DNA of 64,000 bases from NCBI RefSeq assembly GCF_902686445.1, contig NC_062213.1, positions 10,165,241-10,229,240 of the forward strand. Reading direction: 5' to 3'. The position numbers were made by a program, and so were the translations under genes. Every line of letters begins with the position of its first letter. The stretch's first letter is position 1. Source of the stretch: Sciurus carolinensis (lineage: Eukaryota; Chordata; Mammalia; Rodentia; Sciuridae). Shown here piece after piece: positions 11,484 to 23,095 of this stretch. The notes beneath the pieces were generated by a model. The model saw only the letters and a program-made list of their open reading frames with translations. It searched no databases and was not told the DNA's origin.

Positions 11484-11928
11484 TGTTTAAAGCAGTTTTT
11501 TCACTGCTGTGACCAAAGGACCTGACAAGAACAATTAGAAGAAGAAAAGTTTATTTCAAGTTCATGGTTTCAAAGGTCTCAATCCATAGGTGGACAACTC
11601 CATTCCTCTGGGTCAGAGAAAAGGCAGGATATCATGGCAGAAGAATAAGGTGGAGGACAGCAGATCAGGACATGGCACCAGGAAGCAGAGAGAGAGGTCC
11701 CCTCACCATGGACAAAATATAAACTCCAAAGTCACTCTCCCCCCGAGTGACTCACCTCCTCCAGCCACATACTACCTGCCTACAGTTACCACCCAGTTAA
11801 TCCATTCATCTGGATTAACACACTGATTAGTTTCAGCTTTTAATTACTGATCATTTTCTCTCTAAACTTTCTTGCTTTGTCTCACACATGAGCCTTTGGG
11901 GGACACGTCATGTCTAAACTGTAATACA
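11484..11928 (-). repeat. 5' LTR of the complete MaLR element
   Basis: Starts TGTTTAAAGCAG and ends CTGTAATACA on the plus strand. Length 445 bp. Homologous to the LTR at 9586 along its length, with many substitutions and small indels between them. Confidence 0.83.
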
Positions 11929-11939
11929 GACATACGAGA

Positions 11940-12480
11940 AGACAAGTTGATATAAATGGAAAAGCAAAACAGGCGACTGAAACCGAACCACAGAAAATAT
12001 GAAAAAGAGTTACTAATTTCAGATTTTAAAATAAATATGCACAATATATTCTAAAAGATAAAAGAAAGGATTCAGAATTTTGTCTGTGAATCAGAAACCA
12101 TTGAAGAGTTGTATTTTAGAACTAAAAAATGCAGTAACTAAATTTAAAAGCACAATGGATTTTTTAACAGTGAAATAAGCCAAGCTGAGAGAAAAGTTTG
12201 TAAATTAAAAGATGTCAAGAATAAGGCAAGAGGAGAGAAAAGTCAGGTAAACACAGAAGAGCCTCACAAGATTATGAGGTCAAGAACAGGGCAAAAACAA
12301 TATTAAAAGATATAATGGTTGAGAATTCTTTACATCTGACAAAAAATATTAAGAATTTAAGAATCTCCATAACTCCAGGCAGAATAATTAAGAAAAAATT
12401 TATAATTAAGCACATATATTAAAATTGCCAAAAATCAAAGAGAGAAATCCCAACCTTAATATAAGTACAGGAAACAACAG
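11940..12480 (+). mobile_element. Old L1 fragment (ORF1-like region)
   Basis: A-rich sense-strand sequence with phrases typical of L1M/HAL1 ORF1, such as TTAAAAGATATAATGGTTGA and TTAAAATTGCCAAAAATCAA near AAAGAGAGAAATCCCAACC. Frames are broken throughout, so it is a fossil. Confidence 0.5.
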
Positions 12481-14220
12481 AGCAAGATCTGCTCTTTGGA
12501 AGAAAGGGTAGGGAGTCAGAGAAGATCGGACCTCACCAGGAATGATCCTTGAATTTGTCCTGAATATGGATCTGAATTTTCTGGTACAAAAGGAACAAAA
12601 TGCTTCAATGTAGAGAAAATGATAGGTAGAAGATCATTGAACTGAATGCACAGGACATGTGGTTCTGAGTGAACACAGCACAGCCTAATGCTGGACAGAC
12701 ATCTTGGGGACAGATTGTGAGTGACCTTGAAGTCCTTGGGATCTTGAACTTTCTTCTGAAGGTAGTGAGGAACCACATTTTTAACTGAGGGTATGATTTA
12801 AGGATGCTGCCACTTATTTTCAAAGATAAGAGGCAAGCAGCAGGGGAAAGGGAGTCAGGTCTTCTTGTACAATATTTATGGAGAGTGCAAAATGATCCTC
12901 ATCCTTTTCTTCTAAAACCATATAGAGCTCCATACTGGAGGAAGATGGAACACTCATTTGCTCAGAATCTGCTTTGTACCATCTGATAATAAAGACAAGC
13001 TTTTCCAATGATAGCAGAGTTATCCTGCATCAGGTGTCCCTGGAGGTTATCACCGCTACTGTCTCACCATCTCACACTCTACCTCTGTCTCTGGACCTTT
13101 GGCATGGTCTTCTCTCTCTGAAACAAACCAGCCCTTCTTTTTTGGCCAGTTAACACATATTCATCCTTCAGTTGTCCATTCAAAGATAACTACTTCCATG
13201 AGACTTTCCAAGCAAACCCACAGTCTTTTTTCCACATACCTACATTATTTTAAAAATATTTCCAATACAGTGAAGATTTCATTTCATCGCAGTAGTGTAT
13301 GTACTAGTAATGTTCTGGCACCAATACTAACAGTCCTGCACCAGCCTGCGAACACCTCCTGGCAAGGCCAGCCCTTACCTATCATCTAGCAAAGGATCCA
13401 AGCGGCCAGTGCAGTCACAATCCTGCAATTGGTCTTCACGGTGGGGAGAAAATCAGGGGTCAATTGCACATTGACTCTTAAAGCTTTAACCTGAAAGTGA
13501 TATATCAGTTATACAGCTGCACCCAAATCTACAGGGACAAGGAAATGTGAAACCATCATGTGCCAAGAGAATTGGGAATGTTGGGTGAGTAATACCAGGG
13601 ATGCACAGCAGTTGATCCTGCAACAAACTAGTGGGATAATGTCATAAGTTTGAAGGATTAGATAATGTGTGTGCAAAGTGCTTTGAAACTGTGAAGTGCT
13701 GTGCAAGTATTATTTCTAAGTTATCAGAGAAGCATAATGTTATGGATGTGCAGATAGGGGAAATAGTCACTCCAATGTGAGAGATTAAGGAAAGACTTCA
13801 TGGAGACAATGGAAGCGGTAAGATAAGCGGAACGTGAACATGTGGCAATAGGGAGCAGGCATTCCAGGAGGAGGGAGCAGCAGAGGCCAAGACAGCACAG
13901 TAGAGGGCACGTCGGGAACGGCATGTTAATGGACCTTGAGAAGAATACATCTGCCATGAACATAATCTCTATGGAGAGGCGCTTCCGAAGGCCAGCTGGC
14001 AAAGAAAACGCCAACAGTGACAGTTTTAGATTCAAAGGTGCCCCACGTGCAAGAATGCAGATGTGGTGGCTGCACAAGGATGCTGACCCTCAGATCACAG
14101 TCGAGCTAGCCATCCGAGAGACCATCGTCCTCTGGAGAGCTCATTATGCAGCACGGCATGTGAGATGCCTCTGCCTCTCCTGCCACCCAGACAGTGCTTC
14201 AGGGATGAGATCATCGTCCT
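12481..14220. other. Intergenic, nothing recognised
   Basis: No named repeat or gene. A frame at 13842-14408 is fairly long but begins at GTG, crosses an A-rich tract and resembles no family. Confidence 0.45.
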
Positions 14221-14223
14221 CTT

Positions 14224-14253
14224 GGAAAAAAAAAAAAGAAAAGAAAAAGAAAA
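14224..14253 (+). repeat. A-rich simple repeat
   Basis: A run of A interrupted by single G residues. It may be the decayed tail of a retrotransposed sequence, but no SINE or pseudogene body was identified upstream. Confidence 0.7.
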
Positions 14254-17200
14254 ATCACCATTTAAACAGCAGAATTGCTCAGCCTCATGCTGTCAGGAAA
14301 GCTGTCACCATGGAAAAGAAAAAGAGAAAGTCCCCCAAATTAGCGTTGAATCTCATCCAAGAACTGTCAATATTTTTGGAAGCCCCCAGAGAACAAATGC
14401 TTTCTTGAGACTGGCAAGATCTGCAGTGTTGAAAAGAGATCCACTCCAGGATGATTGATGGTGGCCAGGCAGTGCCATATTCAGTGGGTGACATCAAAGA
14501 CAGGCAGTTGGACGCTTGGGAGGAGAATAAAAATGCCCACGTATGAGCTTATGAGAGTGCAGGGAAACTCAGAGCGGAATACAGATAACAAGCCTGTGTT
14601 TGCACTGGTAACCGGGCACCACCGGCTTTTATATTTTGCTGCTCCACAAAACAGAGTCTTCAAATGGGCCTCCCCACATCATCTATGTACAGGTGTCCCA
14701 TAGGCGTGCTGGTCTTGGTCACTGGCATATCAATAGGAGTCAAAGAACCCTCAAACCAGGTAATACAGGGAGGGTTAGTTAGCAAGAAGGTAAAGGTGTG
14801 GGCAAGCTACAGAGGAACCATGAGGATGACTGGGTTATCATCCAGGGCTCAAGGACAGGTGTGATCTTGGGTCAGACAGCTCTGTCACACCCCAAAGAGG
14901 CAAATGAATGAAGACTGAAGACTCTATGCTGACCACACTCCCTGCAACTGGCAGCAAGTCCTTCCTAGCAACAGGATCTAAGCAGCATGTCAACAGACCA
15001 CTCTGTTTGGATCTACTTGTTTGTATACGTCAGGTGTGCTCAATTCCCCAGGGCTCTGGTGGGCTCCTTTCTGACGGGGAAATAAGGACAGGGAAGTTGG
15101 TCAGACAAAGGGCTCACTCTCAGCTTCTACCCGGTGGTCACACAGCCTAGATTTCTTCTGCTCATGTTAGCATTGTTAGCTGAGTATCTCCCCTACCTCC
15201 AGCCCATCTGCTTTGCCTTAAGGATACCAGACTCTATTAACCATCCCACAGGCCCTGCATGCTGGTCCTCTTGCCTGAGGGTAGCAGCCCTGCTTCTGGG
15301 AGGGCGGTCCATGCAGGCCCTGGCCCCCTATTGTTTTAGGTCCTATCATCCCCATTGCTATCTGCACAGTCGTAAGGACCTCTCCTCGTCGGTCCTGACC
15401 TACCCATGATGTGGTATTCGATTCCATCGTGCCCACCTGCTGAGGCCTCCCACTCCTCTCTCCACCACTCACCATGACAATGCCAGCATTTCAGCTTTGC
15501 CCTGCATGAAGCATCGTTTACTCTTTGTTTCTCGGATCACAAGTTCACTCCATCTCCTGGGGTCTTGGCAAGATATTAAAATCTGTATCTCAGGAAAGTG
15601 CACAGTCAATAAATGGCCCCATTTCAGGTTCTGCCCCCTGATCAATCTGCAGAGTCCGCTCCCCTGTGTACACCAGTGGCAGAGGGGAAACAATGGCTGG
15701 GTCCAGATCACGTGTTCTCCTTATAAAGGAGCCTCCATACCTCACTGGTTGCCCAGGCTCATTTTATTATATTTAGGGTATTATCAACACTATTGCTACT
15801 CCTGTTGAAACCCATGCAACTGAGAAAGTGGTGCAGACTGAACCAAGAGATACCCGGCAAGCACCACTTCGTGGGGGAGGCGGCCAGTCCTGTCAGGGCC
15901 ATGAGCTGAGCAGGGGAAAGAGCTCTGGGTGTGGCGAGTAGGAGGAGCCCATCTGAGGAAGAGCAGGTGGAACAGCCAGGACAGCGGAGTCGTCTGAGGC
16001 CTCCTCCCGCTTAGCCTCGGCTGTTTTCCTTTTTGCTGCACAGAAGTGAACACAGTGCCGGCACAGAGTGGGTTAAGTGCAGAGAAATCCAAAGGAGATT
16101 AAGCGTAATTGGATGACTCACATGGAAGCGATTGCTCCCTCCTCTGAATTATCATATTCCTTTTCTGTATCTCTCTGGGTCACCTTTAATTTTAGATTGT
16201 TGCTATTTGTGTGCAGGTCTTAATTTCTGTCCTTTCCTAAATTTTAAGGTTTATGAAAGTAGCACCATTACTTCTACTTTTCCCTAAGGACCCAGCACAT
16301 ATTAGGACCTTGAACATATTAGGTGTTCAATGAATCAAGTGAGGAAATGAATACAAGGTAAACAACACTGTTTTACATGGCAGATTTTCTATGGAATATA
16401 TTTTATTAAATATAAATTTTAAATCAGCATATAAATGTAGGTGGGGGTCTCTAAGAAACTCCGAATATTAATTATTGAAGAGAACAGAAGGTGTTTAGGA
16501 AAAGAAAGCTCAGAAAGTGGAAACTTTTCCCCATGGATTATTTCTCATTTATCCATTAATTACCCCAAATTTCTGTTTAATTATTGTTAATGTATCTACT
16601 AAAATTATCTAATGATTGACATAATAAGGTAAGATCTCAGCCCTCATGCTGCAAAAACTAGCTAGCTAGCTCTGTCACACTTAGCAGCTAATTTCAGAGG
16701 TGAGACTAAGTACCCAGGTCTGTGAATACTGACTTTAAAAATTACCCTGTACTCTCAGGCAACACCCACACTGTGCTTCTCAAGGAACACTAGAGTGCTG
16801 GGGCTGGGCGGCGGGTCTTGGGTTCTGGTTTCGCATTTCAGTGTTCGCAAGCCCTGATGGGATGTGAATAGCAGTCCCTGACTTGCAAACGAGCAGAGAG
16901 TTCATGAGAGAGGAATTAGAGTAGAGAGGAGAATTAGCGTAGAGCGAAGCTGCCGAGAAGTAGGCCTGGGAGGGACACTGAGGAGTTGGACTTGGGTTTT
17001 CTCACAGGCGGGGTGGCCAGGAGGGCAGGATGGAGCACTGATTTCTATTCTTCCACACATGGACCTTTGGTCAGATGGGAGCAAGGGCCATGTTCAAGGT
17101 GGCTTGGCCCCAACCCATGGAGACAGACTGTGTGCCATTGGAACACTTGGGGCAGCAGGACACCAAGATGGAGGGCGGAGGCTCCTCCTCTGTCCTCAAG

Positions 17201-17650
17201 ATCCACCTCTGTCCTGCTTTCCTCTCTGGAGACCTACTCTGCACGTCCCCTAAGCACTCAGTTTTATTATGTATAGTTTAGCAAATACTCTCCATGATTG
17301 ATCCAGCTGTAGGTGTGTTTTTAGATGCAAAACCATTTATTTTATTAGAAACTGTTCTTGAAACCAGTGCGTCTTTCAAAAATTTCCTTTCCTTTAAAGG
17401 TGAACATGTCCAGGAAGTAAATTCCACAAAGGTCAATGCACAGGCTGGGCCTTCCCCCTGTTGTCTCTGGCCAGGGTGGGGGAAACAAGGAGATGCGTCA
17501 TTGTCATTCTCAGATGTGAATACATTTTGCGCCAGTGCTGAGAAATCTAACGAGACTTGAGCATAAACTCCACTTTACTCCCTCTTGCCGCAAGCCACAC
17601 ACAGAGAAATATGCACATGTCCACATGCATGTGTGTGCATCCAGTGGGTG
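14254..17650. other. Intergenic, nothing firmly recognised
   Basis: Contains an AT-rich stretch near 16370-16640 with a CTAGCTAGCTAGCT short palindromic run at about 16661, and L2/MIR-like phrases near 16280-16350. No coding or RNA gene is supported. Confidence 0.45.
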
Positions 17651-17683
17651 CACGCACACACACACACACACACACACACCCAC
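17651..17683 (+). repeat. (CA)n microsatellite
   Basis: About 12 uninterrupted CA units at 17655-17679, flanked by looser CACG and TGTG sequence. Confidence 0.95.
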
Positions 17684-18009
17684 GCTGCAGACCATGAGGT
17701 GGATGTCTCCAGGTCTGCTCTGAGCCCATGTTGACAGGCTGGGCTCTCTCTGTCTTCTCTATACTCTGCAGGGCTCTGCCCTCTCCTACTCCACGTGCCC
17801 CTTGTCTCTCGAAGGCACACACATTTCATACACACATTTCATGCCAGCCCAGTTCCATTCCCGGGAGTTAGTACTTGCTTAGCCAGAGACACTTTCTTGA
17901 TCCAGAATGTGTTTCATGACAACAACAAAAGGAGACACCCATCCCCCACCTTCATTAGCACATGGTTTTGTTGCCTGCAACATTGTCCCTTGGGCTGTGA
18001 CCATGTCTG
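17684..18009. other. Intergenic, nothing recognised
   Basis: Unique-looking sequence; no feature supported. Confidence 0.45.
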
Positions 18010-18110
18010 AGGATGGACTCAGAAGATTGGGTTGGCATCATGCCTTTTCCACCATTTGGCTGTGAGACCTCTGGAAAATTACTTGACCTCTCTGTACCCC
18101 AGGCTCCTCT
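18010..18110 (+). repeat. MIR SINE relic
   Basis: Plus-strand MIR order: GACTCAGAAGATTGGGTTGG, then GGCTGTGAGACCTCTGG, then ACTTGACCTCTCTGTACCCC. Confidence 0.65.
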
Positions 18111-18364
18111 GCTAGTTCGGGACCACAGTCCCTGCCTCTTTGGGCCTTGACCCATGTGATCATGATGGACGAGTGCGTGGGGAAAGGCCAGGCCAGAGAT
18201 CCCATCTGACACTGTAACTGGGAGAGCACCCGCCAGGCAGCTCTGCTGACCATGTCCTCAGGTGTCCAGTGGGGCAATGACAGCTGCCCATGATGGAGAA
18301 CAAAGGATGATGTGGCACTCAAAGGGCACTTCAGTGAGGCCGGTGGCTACGGTGTGCGTGTTGG
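18111..18364. other. Intergenic, nothing recognised
   Basis: No feature supported. Confidence 0.4.
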
Positions 18365-18465
18365 GGGCAAAAACGTGACCCTCTGAGTCAGACTGCCTGG
18401 GGTCCACCTTCCCAGTAGGGCCTGGGGAATTGTTCATGTGCTCAGGCTTCTTCTCGACCCCTCAG
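18365..18465 (+). repeat. MIR SINE relic (weak)
   Basis: Begins like MIR (TGAGTCAGACTGCCTGGGGT) and continues with a degraded CTCAGGCTTCTTCTCGACCC segment. Confidence 0.5.
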
Positions 18466-20894
18466 AGGCTCCACTTTGATGCCCACCACAGAGAATGACC
18501 GCACCCACTCCCAGGGTCAGGCAGAACCCTACCTAGGTGCAAGGAAGGCTTGAGGATGTGCTGGCGGGCCGTGGGTACAGCCCAGGGAGGATACAGCCCT
18601 GTATATTGTTCCATTCCAATGACGTAAGGACAAAAGAGGATGAGGACACGGATATTGGGAGACAAGTAGCAGGGTCTCCTCCCTAAGTTCAGGTGACGCC
18701 CACCCATTCACAACCACAGGCTCCTTGGAAGCGCAAATCCACACGCAAAGTGCCGGGGATCCCAGAGCAGCCCCCGCTCCCTGGTCACCACGGTCTCTGC
18801 GATCCTCACTCTGTCATGAGTTCTACCAAGCCGTGCAGATGGGGGGGTGAGACTCCTCCCTCCACAAACCCACTGGCACCAAGACGGGAGAGGCTAGGAG
18901 GGCGGGAGGCTGCATCCCGGCAGGGGTGTGTACACTGTGTGTGTGACACGGTGAGGCCTGGAGCGCCCTGCTGTGGAAAGTCTAACAAGACACCTCAGAA
19001 GCATGCCCGAGGCCAAGCAGAGCTGCTCAGGTGACCAGGGAGACCCCGCAGCAGGGCAGCGTGGGCACCGCCCGGGAGCGGTTGCTTTGCACAGGGTTTG
19101 GCTTGTGCTAAGAAGTTGCAAGTGGGGACGGGAGAAGCAGGGATTGGCGATGGATTTGGGGAGCAGGCGAGTTGAGCACCCAGGCGTCTCATCAGCTCTG
19201 TTCAAGAGTGAGAGGGAAGAGTGCTGGAGAGGTCACTGTCACGCTGCAGCTGGCCTGGGGAAACCTGGATCTCTGTTGGCTGCATCCCTGGCTCCCCTGC
19301 TTTACCAGGCTCCTCCTGGTGTGATCATTAGCAGGACTGACTTTACTGGGTCGAGCCTTTGGGTCAGCGCATCTCTGGGGACTGTACTGGCACCTTCCCC
19401 AGCACGTGTCCATCTGTCCCCACAGCCTGGCTTCCCTCGCCATCCTTCCTGTTCCTGTTCTCCCTCTCATGAATAAATAAATACATCTGGCTTATTTTCC
19501 ATACAGAGTGACTTAAATAACCTCTTTTTGCTCTTTGGAGAGCTAAGCCCTTAGTATATCACCTAATTAAAGAATAGTCCTTCTATCTGAGAAATTCCAC
19601 TTGCACTATTTTTGTTCCATTCCAATAATGTAAGGACAATAACACCCACTGGCAGAGTGGCTGTGAATATAGAGGGTGCTCGGAAAATATCACTTCTCCT
19701 CTCTCAACCTGGAAACTATCTAGAGAACTCTCGGTGCTTGCCCAGAACCCCGGCCCCCATCCTGTTTCCAGGAGCCCCCCTCCGATTTCAGGTGCTTCAT
19801 GCTTTTGCTCCTAGTGGTGGACATGTGTGGCCCTCTGCCCTCAGGCAGCTGGAGAGCAGCAGCAGGAAGCAGGAAGCAGTTGGCTGGTCGGTGTCCCCCG
19901 GGAGGTCCTAGGTAAGCATCAACTGACGCAGGAATCTGAAAACCGGGCTTCCTCAGCTGAGGTGGGACAGACTCTCTGGGGCACCCCTTATATCCAGAGT
20001 TTCCTGCAGGATGGGACTGGAGGCAGCCTGGGATGGCAACCTGTCTGGCCCCTTCCCTGTCTGCTTCCTCTGCTCCCTTACCGGGTTCTCCTGGGAACAC
20101 CAACTCGAAGGTCTGCGTCAGGTGGAAAAGGTGCTTCTCAGGAAGTGGCCTCCTTGTGCATAGAGGGAGGCCAGAAGAGATGGTGGCAGAGGTCCAAGGG
20201 GTGGGAGGTGGGGACCTGAGCAGATAGTGCTGGAGGTGGAGAGGTGGGGGAGGGCACAGGAATAGTCACAGAATCCCCAGAGCAGGGTGACCGACTGCAG
20301 GGCACAGGTGATGGAGAGGGGGCACGGAGGGGCCGAGGAGGGCCCTGTTGGCCTGGGACACAGAACACAGCTGAGTCCAGCAGCAAGGAGGAGGGGGCGG
20401 GGCAAAGGTGAGGCTGGGTGTGAGCATGCCGTGCTGGGGACAGCCAGGTGGGAACCTTGCCAAGGTGACATGGGAGGGGAAGCTCAGGTGCTAAGTGAAT
20501 GCTATTGAAGTAGGAAAGAAGACCCAGGGATGGGAAGCAGGAGGCCGCAGCGGGAGAAAAGAAAAACCAGGCAGACACCAAACACAACCCCAGTCGCCCA
20601 GGGGCATTCTTCCCAGTGACTCCTGACCCCTTTGGATAGGTGGAGACCCATTCCTTCAGGACAGCTTTCTCCCAAAGTGTCCTCTTTAACCCTAACATTG
20701 TCACCTCCTCTGCCTAGCTCGTAATTTTTTTCCTGTTGCCTCTTTACTCCTCCGAGTATCATCTAGGACACCTCCCAATCCAGAGTCTCGCCTCCCAGGG
20801 CCACAGCGATGGTCCCTGAGGCCATTGCTCTGCACGGGCCTCTGCACACAGGATGTGCTTGGTAAATGTCACTGCTTACCCATCCACCAACTCT
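18466..20894. other. Intergenic, GC-richer, nothing recognised
   Basis: Overlapping open frames on both strands reflect low stop frequency in GC-rich DNA. A 28-bp sequence (TTGTTCCATTCCAAT then GTAAGGACAA) occurs at 18606 and again, nearly identical, at 19612. Confidence 0.45.
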
Positions 20895-21027
20895 GCGGGA
20901 GAGGTGGCCAGGCGGGAGAGGTGACCAGGCGGGAGAAGTGGCCAGGCGGGAGAGGTGACCAGGCGGGAGAGGTGGCCAGGCGGGAGAGGTGGCCAGGCGG
21001 GAGAGGTGGCCAGGCGGGAGAGGTGGC
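20895..21027 (+). repeat. 17-bp minisatellite, about 8 units
   Basis: Unit GCGGGAGAGGTGGCCAG repeated head to tail, 133 bp in all, with single-base variants (GTGACC for GTGGCC, GAAG for GAGG). The purine-rich strand is G-rich. Units are contiguous, with no spacers. Confidence 0.97.
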
Positions 21028-22427
21028 ACTGCTCCATAAGCCATGTGCTTTGGATGTACTCAGACCTTGGTCCACGGGGGACTGTCCAGAGCTGCAGGCA
21101 CTGGAGCTTCCCGCACTCAACTCACCTCAGAGACGACCTGCGCCCCACCTCCTTGTCCTGCTTTGTCTGCTACTGAAGCCCATCCCAGGGGCCTCCCCTG
21201 GAGTCCACCAAGCCTCATGTCCCTCTGCCTCTGCTTTCTGCAGGTCGCCTTCCATGTGGCTTCCCCACCGTTATGAACCGGAGGACAGTCCCGCCACAAC
21301 GACAGCATGGGCTCAGGCTCAAGAGGACCCTCCACCCTACATGGGGCAACTCCAAGTCTCCTCCTGGGAATGAGAACTAACTTACTGGGCAGTAATGGCA
21401 GGTTGTCACTCTTGTGACCACAAGACCTCTCCCTCCTTTCCCTGCCCCCTGGACATTAACAGCCTAATCCTAGTCCCTGGAACACATCGACACTGTGTAT
21501 TTCAACCCTATAAACTAAATCTGATCATGAATTCTAAAATGAGTCAGCTCTGGAGAGCAGAATTACCAGAGTGCTTCACTGATGCCAACTCTTATTCTTG
21601 TTTTTGCTGCCTTTACTGTCGCTAAGTGTCCAGACAGACGGGGAAAGTAAGAATTGAGACCAATGCGAGAGTCGTTCAGGAAGAGGAAGCATCCGCAGAA
21701 GCTTCAGGAGGTGAGAACCGGCATGGAGTGGCCACAGAGTGCGGGGCACCACATGGCAGCTCGTGAGGCTCACAGCTCTTGGGAGGGCAGTTGCTGTACT
21801 CTGTCACAGAGGTGAGGAAATGTCAGTCAAACCCTGGAGCGGGGAATGCCGGCCAATGGGAGCAGGATTGTCCCAAGCCCACGCGGCCAGCTCAAGGCCG
21901 AGCGAGGATGCAAGCGTCCTGAGTCAGACCAGTGCTCATGATGCCATGGCAGAGGGAGATCCCCAAGCTGGGCGAGACCCAGGAGCTGCAAGCTTACACG
22001 ACAGGGCTCTGACGAAGCACTGCTTTCACAGAGTGGTCAAATGTGGCTAAAGGTGGGTCCAAGTGAACCCCCGAGTTAATCATAGTTCAGTGTAGTAGAA
22101 AAAATGCTGACATGAAAACCACCACTCTAAAGGGGCCCATTACTGAGGACTTGGACAAGCAACCTCAAGATGCTCTTATCAACGTTCTTGCTCCTATGAT
22201 CCTATTTACATAAAACCACTGACACAGCAACTCACAGATGCAGGTGCTCAGGGGTGGCGCCCAGTAAATTTCTACCTGGCACATGACTGTTTGGGGGGTA
22301 AAAATCCCAGGACTCTTCCTTGCACTAGATGACTGCATTCTGGTCAAGGAGACCTAATCAGATATGCTGTATGCAACATTAAAGAATGGTCCCTAGAGGA
22401 AAGAGAATGTGCACCCTTTTGACCCTC
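21028..22427. other. Intergenic, nothing recognised
   Basis: No gene or repeat named. Short frames have no family resemblance. Confidence 0.45.
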
Positions 22428-23095
22428 CTTTTTCTTTCCTTTTTAATTTTTTTTTAAATTTTTTATTTTATTTGTTCTAATTAGTTGTGCATGACCATAG
22501 GATGCATTTGTACATTTTGATGGGTCATACATAAATGGACTCTAATCTCTCATTTCTCTGATTATACATATTATAGGATCACATAGGTCAGGCAGTTGTA
22601 CATGAGGTAATAATGTCTGCTTCACTCTACTATCATTCCTTCCCCCACATCCCTTCCCCTCCCTTCTCCCTCCTCTACCTAATATAAAGTAATTTCATTC
22701 TCCCGCCACCCCGTCTTATTGTGAATTAGTTTCAGCATATCAGAGAAAACATTCAGCCCTTGGTTTATTGGGTTTGGCTTATTTCACTTAGCATGATATT
22801 CTCTAATTTCATCCATTTACCAGCAAGTGCCAGAATTTCATTCTCTTCAAAGCTGAGTAATAGTCCATTGTATATGTATTTCACATTATCTTTATCCATT
22901 CAGCTGTTGAAGGGCATCTAGGTTGGTTCCATAGTTTAGCTATTGTGAACTGAGAGGCTATAAACAATGATGTGGCTGTGTCACTGTAGGATGTTGATTT
23001 TAAGTCCTTTGGGTATAAACCAAGGAGTGGGATAACTGGGGTAAATGGTGGTTCCATTCCAAGTTTTCTGAGGAATCTCCCTACTGCTTTCTTTC
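22428..23095 (-). mobile_element. L1 3' end fragment, minus strand
   Basis: A poly-T tract at 22440-22475 is the complement of the L1 tail. It is followed by CATTTTGATGGGTCATACAT, a pyrimidine tract (CTTCCCCTCCCTTCTCCCTC), CTTTATCCATTCAGCTGTTG, TAGGTTGGTTCCATAG and CCTTTGGGTATAAACCAAGG, the conserved antisense L1 3' region. 5'-truncated and non-coding. Confidence 0.85.

Larger units (their letters stand above)
9586..11928 (-). mobile_element. Complete non-autonomous MaLR element (LTR-internal-LTR)
   Basis: A two-LTR element on the minus strand. The left LTR (9586-10021) is the element's 3' LTR and the right (11484-11928) its 5' LTR. Both belong to the family of copies A-C and are clearly diverged from one another. 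The 1462-bp internal part (10022-11483) resembles the antisense of the THE1/MST internal region: CCACCCCTAGCCCCCAAAAG, then AAGTCAAAATCCAAAGTCTC, then ATGCTGCCTAGAAATTTCTT, ending CCCCACTTCTTGGTACAAAT beside the 5' LTR, where the primer-binding site should lie. The MaLR group carries no functional gag, protease or polymerase, and no open frame here looks like one. It was presumably mobilised by an ERV-L-type helper. Confidence 0.85.

Noticed and set aside
14224..14253. Poly-A tail of a processed pseudogene
   Set aside because: No recognisable cDNA-like body or target duplication upstream.
13842..14408. 188-codon plus-strand frame with a Lys-rich tail
   Set aside because: It starts at GTG, crosses an A-rich simple repeat and matches no family I know.
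20138..20704. 188-codon minus-strand frame rich in Pro/Ser/Leu
   Set aside because: No ordered domain, generic composition, and overlapped by other frames on both strands.
20895..21027. CRISPR-like array
   Set aside because: Units are contiguous 17-bp repeats without spacers, in mammalian DNA: a minisatellite.
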